Origin: Pseudomonadota bacterium
GTDB lineage: Bacteria > Pseudomonadota > Gammaproteobacteria > Burkholderiales > Methylophilaceae
NCBI GenBank assembly: GCA_029781535.1
Contig: JAKOWL010000250.1
Location: 1 to 64,000 of the forward strand
Direction: 5' to 3'
DNA length: 64,000 bases
Each line of letters starts with the position of its first letter. The first letter of the stretch is position 1. The translations under genes were made by a program, and so were the position numbers. Shown here one piece after another: positions 53,056-61,477 of the stretch. Below the pieces are notes generated by a model that searched no databases, was not told the origin of the DNA, and worked only from the letters and a program-made list of their open reading frames with translations.

Positions 53056-53682
53056 CTATTTTGGCCTATTCGCTTTGTTGTACAGCCAGAGGATGCTCAT
53101 GGCAGTAATGGCGCCGCTGAAGGCGAGAAAAGTATCCTTCTCAGCATCCCAGATATCGCCCTGTGTGCCAAGATAGGCATTGCCGAGTTCCGGGCTGACG
53201 ATAAGCGCAACAGCAGCCTCCAGAAACTCATAAAAGCAGCTGAACCCAAGTATGCAGGCAACAGGTAAGAAATATGACCAGCGTGGCCGGACGCCGGCTG
53301 AGCGCATCAGGATATCGCGCATGGGATAGGCGTTAAGCAGGCCGTAGGAAAAGTGGACGATGCGATCAAAGTGATTGCGCGTAAGGTTGAATGTGTCTTT
53401 TAGCCAGAACCCGAACGGCACCTCTGAATAGGTATAGTGGGCGCCTATCAGGTGCAGGCTGATAAAAACCCCGAACAGCATATAAGAAAGGTTGGTAAAA
53501 GCGAAGCGCCGATAGGTGGCGATGAGCAAGCCGGCATAGATAAAGACCAACAGGTTCTCAAGCAGCCAGTCTCGGCGATTGAAAGGCTCGATGGCGGTGA
53601 TTACCGAGAGTATCACCAGCCAGAAGATGAGCCCGTGCAAGAGACGGTTGCTGCGAAATGGTTGGGGAGTCGAATCGGTCAT
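53056..53682 (-). CDS. DUF2238 (YjdF-like) membrane protein, second paralogue
   Basis: GAHYTYSEVPFGFWLKDTFNLTRNHFDRIVHF; YLGTQGDIWDAEKD. Confidence 0.75.
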   Translation of the reverse strand: MTDSTPQPFRSNRLLHGLIFWLVILSVITAIEPFNRRDWLLENLLVFIYAGLLIATYRRFAFTNLSYMLFGVFISLHLIGAHYTYSEVPFGFWLKDTFNLTRNHFDRIVHFSYGLLNAYPMRDILMRSAGVRPRWSYFLPVACILGFSCFYEFLEAAVALIVSPELGNAYLGTQGDIWDAEKDTFLAFSGAITAMSILWLYNKANRPK

Positions 53683-53722
53683 CTGTCAAATATACACCGC
53701 AGACATTTTAATCCCTTAATTT

Positions 53723-54529
53723 TTACTTTAATTTTTCCCGGTCGGCCGCCAGCCTGGCCTGAAACTTTTGGCTGTTGAACTTGGACAGCAGCGCTTTTGA
53801 GCGAGATTCTACCTGTGTCCAGAATGCATCCGATTGTGGCAGGTAATGCTGTTTGAACAGCGCTAAATCTTCTGCACCCCAGCCCACCTGCAAACCGGAG
53901 AAGAACAGGCCGGCAATATCTTTCATCACCGGTTTTCCATTTGAGGATTGGCCTTGCAGCATGCGGTGCAGGTCTATCAGGTGCAGATTGAGTTTGCCTT
54001 GCTCGAACTCAGCCTTTTTCACCACGAAATGGCACAGGTAAAAATCGCGGTGGCACAAGCCTGCACCATGTAGTTTTTTTGCAAGCTCTGCCAGCGCTTG
54101 TATCAAGGCTTGTCTGGATTCCGCAGGCTTGCTCAGCCAGCCTTCACTCAGTTCTTCCGCGGTGATGATATCGCCCAAATCCTCCGTCAAAACAAAAGAT
54201 TGCATGGTTGCCGGGTTGCAGCCGCGCTGGCCGTAAGCTACTAGCGGTGTGTTGGGAATGCCGATTGCATCCAGCTTTTGAATCGCAGCGACTTCTGTCA
54301 TGGCCCCAAGAACCGGCTTTTTCAAGCTAAACAGGTTCTTGAATATCTCGCCCCAGCCGACGCCAAAATGCTGTTTCACAAAAAAGCTTTTGCCGCCAAT
54401 CTGTACCTGTAGCGTTTTTCGGCCGGGCACATCGCGAAAGGCTTTGCCTTGCAGCTGCATCATCGCAGTGAACGGGTCGCCCTGCAGGTGCGTGCTTACC
54501 GAATCCGGGATTTGCTGGATATCAGCCAT
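53723..54529 (-). CDS. waaP: LPS core heptose kinase
   Basis: FFVKQHFGVGWGEIFKNLFSLKKPVLGA; GLCHRDFYLCHFVV; IDLHRM. Confidence 0.9.
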   Translation of the reverse strand: MADIQQIPDSVSTHLQGDPFTAMMQLQGKAFRDVPGRKTLQVQIGGKSFFVKQHFGVGWGEIFKNLFSLKKPVLGAMTEVAAIQKLDAIGIPNTPLVAYGQRGCNPATMQSFVLTEDLGDIITAEELSEGWLSKPAESRQALIQALAELAKKLHGAGLCHRDFYLCHFVVKKAEFEQGKLNLHLIDLHRMLQGQSSNGKPVMKDIAGLFFSGLQVGWGAEDLALFKQHYLPQSDAFWTQVESRSKALLSKFNSQKFQARLAADREKLK

Positions 54530-55658
54530 GGTTTAGTTTTTTCTGCGCAAGCTCAATCAGGATGTTCGCCTCTGCGCTACCATCATTCTCCTGCATCAGC
54601 TGGCGGGCAAGCCGCAAGCCGTTGGCAGACCATTCATGTTTCTTCGGCGAATAGCGCATCTCCAGAAACTGGCGGTTGAATATCAACTGGTCGAAAGGCA
54701 TGGCGCTGACGATGCCTGCATCGGCCTCCTCCACGTAATGCGCGTAGCCGCAGCTAGCCGTCACTAGCATAGGTGCGCCGCAAGCCATGCCTTCCAGAAT
54801 CACCAAGCCCGTGTTCTCGCGTCGCGCGGGGTGGATGCAGACATCTGCGCCCTGCATCAGCTGCGGGGTGTCCGGACGGCCTTTGGAAATGACCACATGC
54901 GCCGATAAACCGAGCTTTTTCACCAGCTTCTCGAAATCGCTTGGGTTATCCTGCCCCACGGCCACCAGGCGCGTATTAGCCAGTTCCTCCTTGGGCAGAT
55001 CGGCCAGCGCCAGAATGGCGCGGTCCAGGCCTTTCATATGGAAGCCTGAGCCGGTGAGCAGATAGACGAAATCCTCCGTGCCAAAATTGAACGCCTTGCG
55101 CAGATAAGCGCGCATCTCGGCCTTATCCTGCAGTTGAAAGCGCTCTGCAGACAGGAACGGTGGAATATAGTGGAAGCGCGCATCCTGAGTGCCGTACCAA
55201 TGCTGGAAATGCGGCTTTTCGGTCAGCGAGACAGCCAGGATCTCGGTTTTGGAATCGCGCGAGAAAATGGCTTTCTCACAGGCGGCAAACCACTTGAAGC
55301 GCGGCAGCAGACGATACCAGGTGCTGCGCTGCTGTTGGACACGCTCGACAAAGCATGGGTCAGCGGCAAAATGTGCGTCCAGACCCGCCATACGGTTGTA
55401 GCCAAAGATATAGTCGAAATGGTTCTGCCTGATAACGGCGAACGACAAATCGATGAATTTCTGGTAGCGCTGATAATTGAACAGGCCGGGCTGCGGCAAG
55501 ACATGGACTTTAATACCCTGCGGCTGCTCGCCCTGCCAGATCATGGTGAATACCTCCACCTGATGGCCGCGTTTTGTCAGCTCCAGCGCGGTGCGCAGCA
55601 TGTCGCGCTGCATGCCGCCGAAGGGAAAGTATTTAAATATAAGAAACGCAAATTTCAT
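54522..55658 (-). CDS. waaG: LPS core glycosyltransferase WaaG-like
   Basis: MKFAFLIFKYFPFGGMQRDMLR; HPARRENTGLVILEGMACGAPMLVT; start corrected to MKFAF. Confidence 0.88.
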   Translation of the reverse strand: MKFAFLIFKYFPFGGMQRDMLRTALELTKRGHQVEVFTMIWQGEQPQGIKVHVLPQPGLFNYQRYQKFIDLSFAVIRQNHFDYIFGYNRMAGLDAHFAADPCFVERVQQQRSTWYRLLPRFKWFAACEKAIFSRDSKTEILAVSLTEKPHFQHWYGTQDARFHYIPPFLSAERFQLQDKAEMRAYLRKAFNFGTEDFVYLLTGSGFHMKGLDRAILALADLPKEELANTRLVAVGQDNPSDFEKLVKKLGLSAHVVISKGRPDTPQLMQGADVCIHPARRENTGLVILEGMACGAPMLVTASCGYAHYVEEADAGIVSAMPFDQLIFNRQFLEMRYSPKKHEWSANGLRLARQLMQENDGSAEANILIELAQKKLNHG

Positions 55659-55686
55659 TGGCTGCATTGTATGCGAAAATAGCGCC

Positions 55687-56682
55687 GTGAAAAGAATTCT
55701 GTTAGTTAAAACTTCTTCGATGGGCGATGTCATCCACAACCTGCCGGTAGTGAACGACATTCTGCAGCACATCCCTGACGCGCAGATCGACTGGGTGGTA
55801 GAAGAGTCATTTGCGGATATTCCCAAGCTGCACCCGGCCGTGCATCGTGTGATTCCTGTCGCCATGCGGCGCTGGCGCAAACAACTGTTCAGCAAAACCA
55901 CGTGGCAGGAAATCCGCGCCGTGAAAGAGACCCTTGCCAACACCAGCTACGATGCGGTGATTGACACCCAAGGCCTGCTCAAGAGCGCCTGGCTGGCGCA
56001 TTATGCCAATGGCCCATTGTTAGGTTACGACAGGCATTCCATCCGCGAGCCGCTCGCCAGCTTGTTCTATAACCAGCGCTTCACCATCTCGTACCAACAG
56101 CATGCGGTGACACGCAACCGTACACTGGCCGCAATGAGTCTGGATTACTCTGTTCCCAATGATGCGCCAGACTATGGCATCGCCAAAAATGATGCCGCTG
56201 GAGACCGCATGGACATTGGCTTCCAAAGCAACAATATTGGGAATAAGTACATTATCGGCCTGCACGGCACCAGCCGCGATAGCAAGCTGTGGCCGGTGGA
56301 CCAATGGGTGGCGCTTGGGCAAGCGCTCAATGCACAAGGCTTGGTGCTGGCACTGCCCTGGGCCAGCCCGGCAGAATTGGAGCGCGCGACAGAGGTTTCC
56401 GGCCAGGTAGAGAACTGTACCGTATTGCCAAAACTCAGCATCGGTGCGGTTGCAGGCGTGATTGCAAGTGCTACAGGCGCCGTGGGTGTGGATACGGGTC
56501 TTTCGCATCTGGCGGTCGCACTGAACATCCCCACGATTGCCATCTACACTGATACAAATCCTGTATTAACCGGCGTGATGGCTGGCAGATTCGCACCAGC
56601 CATCAACTTGGGCGGTATCGGTCAGCCACCCTCTGCAGACGAAGTGTTACAAAATCTAAAAAAAATCATTAAAAACGCTTGA
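55687..56682 (+). CDS. waaC: ADP-heptose:LPS heptosyltransferase I (GTG start)
   Basis: [50 protein letters not shown]. Confidence 0.93.
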   Translation: MKRILLVKTSSMGDVIHNLPVVNDILQHIPDAQIDWVVEESFADIPKLHPAVHRVIPVAMRRWRKQLFSKTTWQEIRAVKETLANTSYDAVIDTQGLLKSAWLAHYANGPLLGYDRHSIREPLASLFYNQRFTISYQQHAVTRNRTLAAMSLDYSVPNDAPDYGIAKNDAAGDRMDIGFQSNNIGNKYIIGLHGTSRDSKLWPVDQWVALGQALNAQGLVLALPWASPAELERATEVSGQVENCTVLPKLSIGAVAGVIASATGAVGVDTGLSHLAVALNIPTIAIYTDTNPVLTGVMAGRFAPAINLGGIGQPPSADEVLQNLKKIIKNA

Positions 56683-56705
56683 ATTCAGATTTTCTATCCC
56701 CATGT
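56678..56705 (+). promoter_or_regulatory. Sigma-32 heat-shock promoter of grpE
   Basis: CTTGAA (56678-56683), 14-nt spacer, CCCCATGT (56698-56705), an exact match to CTTGAA/CCCCATNT. Confidence 0.75.
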
Positions 56706-56740
56706 TGTTTAAATGGATATTCAGTAATGACGAGGAAAGC

Positions 56741-57250
56741 ATGCAAGAAAACGAAAACAATCAGGAACAGTCCGTAACAGGATCTACAGAAAACGCCTCA
56801 CCTGAAGCGCAAATCACTGAGCTGGAGGCCGCGCTGGAAGAAGCCAAAGCCGCAGTACTCTATACTCGCGCCGAAGCTGAAAATGTCCGCCGCCGCTCCC
56901 TGGAGGATATCGACAAAGCCCGTAAGTTCGCCTTGGAAAAGTTTTCCGGCGAATTGCTGGCAGTCAAAGACAGTCTGGACGCTGCGCTAGCCGTGGACAA
57001 TGCCACTCTGGAAAGCTTCAAGAATGGCGTGGAACTTACCGCCAAGCAACTATTGAACGTATTCGAGAAATTCAATATCTCCGAGATCAACCCAGCCGGT
57101 GAGAAGTTCGACCCGAACAAACATCAGGCCATCAGCGCAGTAGATTCTGACCAGGAGCCAAACACCGTGGTGAACGTATTGCAAAAAGGCTACACCTTGA
57201 ACGAACGTGTGTTACGCCCTGCATTGGTGATGGTGGCGAAAGCAAAATAG
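56741..57250 (+). CDS. grpE: Nucleotide exchange factor GrpE
   Basis: [36 protein letters not shown]; start at MQENENN with GAGGAAAGC RBS. Confidence 0.95.
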   Translation: MQENENNQEQSVTGSTENASPEAQITELEAALEEAKAAVLYTRAEAENVRRRSLEDIDKARKFALEKFSGELLAVKDSLDAALAVDNATLESFKNGVELTAKQLLNVFEKFNISEINPAGEKFDPNKHQAISAVDSDQEPNTVVNVLQKGYTLNERVLRPALVMVAKAK

Positions 57251-57262
57251 ATACAGACTGGG

Positions 57263-57290
57263 CTTGAAATCTGCCAAGCCATCCCAATTT
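57263..57290 (+). promoter_or_regulatory. Possible second sigma-32 promoter before dnaK
   Basis: CTTGAAA then 13 nt then CCCAATTT (7/8 to CCCCATNT). Confidence 0.5.
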
Positions 57291-57342
57291 TTAAACTATC
57301 AGATTTGAAATTAGTGAACTCAAACTAAAAGGATTATTAAAC

Positions 57343-59265
57343 ATGGCAAAAATTATCGGTATTGACTTAGGTACGACTAACTCCTGCGTAGCCGTGATGG
57401 AAGGCGGTAAATCTCGCGTGATCGAAAACGCCGAGGGTACACGCACGACTCCATCCATCATCGCTTATCAGGAAGATGGCGAGATTCTGGCTGGAGCCCC
57501 TGCCAAACGTCAGGCTGTGACCAACCCAAAGAACACGCTATACGCGGTAAAACGCCTGATTGGCCGTAAGTTCTCCGAAAAAGAAGTACAGAAAGACATC
57601 GACCTGATGCCTTACACCATCGCCAAAGCCGACAACGGCGACGCATGGGTGGAAGTACGCGGCAAGAAAATGGCGCCTCCGCAAATCTCCGCAGAAGTAC
57701 TGCGCAAGATGAAGAAAACTGCTGAGGACTACTTGGGCGAAGAAGTGACCGAAGCCGTCATCACGGTACCAGCCTACTTTAACGATAGTCAACGTCAAGC
57801 CACTAAAGACGCTGGCCGTATCGCTGGCTTGGAAGTAAAACGTATCATCAACGAGCCAACTGCTGCTGCACTGGCTTTTGGTCTGGACAAACAGGAAGGC
57901 GACCGCAAGATTGCCGTATATGACCTAGGGGGCGGTACCTTTGATATTTCGATCATCGAAATCAATGAAATCGACGGCGAACACCAGTTCGAAGTGTTGT
58001 CCACCAACGGCGACACCTTCCTGGGTGGCGAAGACTTCGACAATCGCTTAATCGACTACTTGGCCGACGAGTTCAAAAAAGAGAATGGTCTGGACTTGCG
58101 CAATGACTTGCTGGCTAAACAACGCCTGAAAGAGGCTGCCGAGAAAGCAAAAATCGAGCTGTCTTCCAGCGCACAGACTGAAGTGAACCTGCCTTACATC
58201 ACGGCAGACGCGACTGGCCCGAAACACTTGGTGGTGAAAATCACCCGTGCGAAATTTGAATCTTTGGTAGAAGACCTGATCGAGCGCACCGCCGAACCAT
58301 GCCGTACCGCACTGAAAGATGCCGGCGTGAAACCGTCAGACATCTCTGACGTGATTCTGGTAGGCGGTCAAACCCGTATGCCAAAAGTGCAGGACAAAGT
58401 GAAGGAAATCTTCGGCAAAGAGCCACGTAAAGACGTGAACCCGGATGAGGCTGTGGCCGTAGGTGCTGCAATCCAGGGCGGCGTGCTGCAAGGCGACGTG
58501 AAAGACGTGCTGTTACTGGACGTGACACCATTGTCTCTGGGTATCGAGACATTGGGCGGCGTGATGACCAAGCTCATCAAGAAAAATACCACGATCCCTA
58601 CCAAAGCATCGCAAGTGTTCTCTACCGCTGAAGATAACCAGAATGCCGTGACGATTCACGTGCTGCAAGGTGAGCGCGAAATGTCCAGCGGCAACAAATC
58701 ACTGGGTCAGTTCAACCTGAGCGACATTCCGCCAGCTCCGCGCGGCATGCCACAGATTGAGGTGACTTTTGACATCGATGCGAACGGTATCTTGCACGTG
58801 TCTGCCAAAGACAAAGCAACCGGCAAAGAGAACAAGATCACCATCAAGGCGAACTCTGGCTTGAGCGAAGAAGAGATCAAACGCATGGAAGAAGATGCAG
58901 CAGCCCATGCAGATGAAGACAAGAAACTGCGTGAGACAGTGGATGCACGCAATCAGGCGGATGGCTTGGTACACAGCGTGAAGAAATCGCTCTCCGAGCA
59001 TGGTGACAAACTGGATGCGGATGAAAAAGCCAAGATTGAGGCGGCAATCAAAGACGTAGAAGATGTACTGAAAGATGGTGACAAAGACACCATCGAAGCC
59101 AAGACCAACGCGTTGATGGAAGCCTCGCAAAAACTGGGCGAGAAAGTCTATGCTGAGCAACAGGCCCAGCAAGGCGGCGCACAAGCCGACGCCGAGCCGC
59201 AAGGCGAGAAACCGGTAGAAGGCGAAGTGGTAGATGCCGAGTTTGAGGAAGTGAAAAAAGACTAA
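57343..59265 (+). CDS. dnaK: Molecular chaperone DnaK
   Basis: [22 protein letters not shown]. Confidence 0.99.
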   Translation: MAKIIGIDLGTTNSCVAVMEGGKSRVIENAEGTRTTPSIIAYQEDGEILAGAPAKRQAVTNPKNTLYAVKRLIGRKFSEKEVQKDIDLMPYTIAKADNGDAWVEVRGKKMAPPQISAEVLRKMKKTAEDYLGEEVTEAVITVPAYFNDSQRQATKDAGRIAGLEVKRIINEPTAAALAFGLDKQEGDRKIAVYDLGGGTFDISIIEINEIDGEHQFEVLSTNGDTFLGGEDFDNRLIDYLADEFKKENGLDLRNDLLAKQRLKEAAEKAKIELSSSAQTEVNLPYITADATGPKHLVVKITRAKFESLVEDLIERTAEPCRTALKDAGVKPSDISDVILVGGQTRMPKVQDKVKEIFGKEPRKDVNPDEAVAVGAAIQGGVLQGDVKDVLLLDVTPLSLGIETLGGVMTKLIKKNTTIPTKASQVFSTAEDNQNAVTIHVLQGEREMSSGNKSLGQFNLSDIPPAPRGMPQIEVTFDIDANGILHVSAKDKATGKENKITIKANSGLSEEEIKRMEEDAAAHADEDKKLRETVDARNQADGLVHSVKKSLSEHGDKLDADEKAKIEAAIKDVEDVLKDGDKDTIEAKTNALMEASQKLGEKVYAEQQAQQGGAQADAEPQGEKPVEGEVVDAEFEEVKKD

Positions 59266-59281
59266 AACGTCGATGTAGTAA

Positions 59282-59309
59282 CAGAAAGCCCATTGTGATG
59301 GGCTTTCTG
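59282..59309 (+). terminator. Hairpin attenuator/partial terminator between dnaK and dnaJ
   Basis: CAGAAAGCCCA-TTGTGA-TGGGCTTTCTG perfect 11-bp stem followed by CTTTTG. Confidence 0.65.
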
Positions 59310-59328
59310 CTTTTGCGTGAGAAAACGA

Positions 59329-60471
59329 ATGGCTGCTAAAAAAGATTATTACGAAGTATTAGGTGTCAATCGCGACGCTTCTGAAGAAGAGATCAAGAAA
59401 GCCTTCAAGAAGCTGGCGATGAAATACCATCCGGATCGCAACCCGGATAACCCGAAAGCGGAAGAACATTTCAAGGAAGCCAAAGAGGCCTACGAAATCC
59501 TGTCTGACTCACAGAAACGCGCGGCGTATGACCAATATGGCCATGCCGGTGTAGACCCAAGCATGGGCGGAGCCGGCTTTGGCGGTGCAGGCGCGGGCGG
59601 TTTCGGTAATTTCAGCGATGCATTCGGCGACATCTTCGGCGACATCTTCGGCGGCGGCCGTAGCGGCCAACGCTCCAATGTGTACCGTGGTGCTGACTTG
59701 CGCTACAACATGGAAATCACCCTGGAAGATGCTGCCAAAGGATCCGAGACAAAAATCCGTATCCCCACGATGGCAGAATGTGACAGCTGTCATGGCTCAG
59801 GCGCCAAATCGGGTAAATCTGCCTCCACATGCTCGACTTGTGGCGGACATGGCCAGGTGCGCATGCAGCAAGGTTTCTTCTCTGTCCAACAGACCTGTCC
59901 CAAGTGTCATGGTGCAGGCAAGACGATCAAACACGAAGACCAATGCCCTAGCTGCCACGGCGCAGGCCGCGTCAAACAGCAGAAAACCTTATCAGTCAAA
60001 ATCCCGGCTGGCGTGGATGAAGGTGACAGGATCCGCCTGACCGGCGAAGGCGAGGCTGGTATCAACGGCGGTCCAACCGGTGACTTATATGTAGTCATTC
60101 ACCTGAAACCGCATGGGATATTCCAGCGCGAAGGTGGTAACCTGCATTGCGAGATGCCTATCAGCTTCACCACCGCAGCATTGGGTGGCGAGATTGAAGT
60201 ACCTACGCTGGATGGCGCAGCCAAAATGAAGATTCCGGCTGAAACCCAGACTGGCGCAGTGTTCAGGCTACGCGGCAAAGGCGTCAAACCTTTGCGTTCA
60301 TCTGAACATGGTGACTTGATGGTGCATGTCACAGTGGAAACACCGGTCAAATTGACCGAGCATCAAAAGAAACTGCTGCGCGAATTTGAAGACAGCACAC
60401 AGAAAGATGCCGGAAAACATAGTCCGCGTAATAAAAGCTGGGTAGACCGAGCAAAGGACTTTTTCGGGTAG
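59329..60471 (+). CDS. dnaJ: Chaperone DnaJ
   Basis: J-domain [33 protein letters not shown]; zinc-finger CxxCxGxG repeats. Confidence 0.98.
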   Translation: MAAKKDYYEVLGVNRDASEEEIKKAFKKLAMKYHPDRNPDNPKAEEHFKEAKEAYEILSDSQKRAAYDQYGHAGVDPSMGGAGFGGAGAGGFGNFSDAFGDIFGDIFGGGRSGQRSNVYRGADLRYNMEITLEDAAKGSETKIRIPTMAECDSCHGSGAKSGKSASTCSTCGGHGQVRMQQGFFSVQQTCPKCHGAGKTIKHEDQCPSCHGAGRVKQQKTLSVKIPAGVDEGDRIRLTGEGEAGINGGPTGDLYVVIHLKPHGIFQREGGNLHCEMPISFTTAALGGEIEVPTLDGAAKMKIPAETQTGAVFRLRGKGVKPLRSSEHGDLMVHVTVETPVKLTEHQKKLLREFEDSTQKDAGKHSPRNKSWVDRAKDFFG

Positions 60472-60478
60472 CCGCTGG

Positions 60479-61477
60479 ATGCCTTGGCTCCAACTACTAT
60501 TCTGCCTTACTGTGATTACCTACGCGGGATATTATCTCTCGCGTTACGGCGACATCCTTGCCGAGAAAACCGGCATGTCAGCTTCTTGGGTTGGCCTGGT
60601 TCTGCTTGCCACAGCCACTTCCTTACCTGAGTTGGTGACAGGTATCTCAGCCATCACAATTGCAGAAGTTCCAAATATCGCCGTTGGTGATGTGCTGGGC
60701 AGCACTGTGTTCAATCTTGCCATTCTGGTAATGGTGGATGCACTATATCAAAGAGAGACCTTATATAGCCGTGCTGCCCAAGGGCAAATCTTGTCCGCTG
60801 CGCTAGGTACTTTATTGATCGCTTTTGCCGGATTCAGCCTGCTGCTCGATCATACCGAGATGAAGTTGACATTGGGAAATGTTGGGCTGTACAGCCCTTT
60901 GATTGTGCTGGTTTACCTGGCTTCGATGCGGGCAGTGCACCGCTATGCAAAGCGTACGCTTGACGAATACACTGAAGCCTCTACTGAACGATACCCGGAT
61001 GTTGCATTGCGCCAAGCAGTGGCTGGCTATTCGGTAGCAGCCATTGCGGTCATGGCTGCAGGCTCCTGGTTACCATTCGTAGCCGCTGACATCTCCAAAC
61101 TAATGGGCTGGGAGCAAAGTTTCGTCGGCACATTATTGGTGGCAGCAGTCACTTCCGCTCCTGAAGTTGCAGTCACAGTTTCAGCGCTTCGCATTGGTGC
61201 GCTTGATATGGCGATTGCCAATTTGCTGGGAAGCAACCTGTTTGACATACTCATACTTGCTATCGATGATCTGTTCTATACCAAAGGCCCTTTGCTTGCC
61301 AACGTGAATACCAGCCATGCCATCACAGCCTTGACTGCGGTAATGATGAGCTCTTTGGCAACAGTTGGCTTTATATTCCGTCCTCAGCGCCGCGCAGTAT
61401 TAAAGCTTACCTGGATAAGTCTGGGGTTGTTCCTGCTCTATATCCTGAACACATGGATCATCTTTGAACATGGATAA
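60479..61477 (+). CDS. Sodium/calcium exchanger (CaCA) family protein
   Basis: Duplicated alpha-repeat motifs ATSLPELVTGISA and TSAPEVAVTVSA. Confidence 0.88.
   Translation: MPWLQLLFCLTVITYAGYYLSRYGDILAEKTGMSASWVGLVLLATATSLPELVTGISAITIAEVPNIAVGDVLGSTVFNLAILVMVDALYQRETLYSRAAQGQILSAALGTLLIAFAGFSLLLDHTEMKLTLGNVGLYSPLIVLVYLASMRAVHRYAKRTLDEYTEASTERYPDVALRQAVAGYSVAAIAVMAAGSWLPFVAADISKLMGWEQSFVGTLLVAAVTSAPEVAVTVSALRIGALDMAIANLLGSNLFDILILAIDDLFYTKGPLLANVNTSHAITALTAVMMSSLATVGFIFRPQRRAVLKLTWISLGLFLLYILNTWIIFEHG

Noticed and set aside
56702-56740. Upstream ATG for GrpE (MLFKWIF...)
   Set aside because: The ATG is part of the sigma-32 -10 element; the downstream ATG has a good RBS
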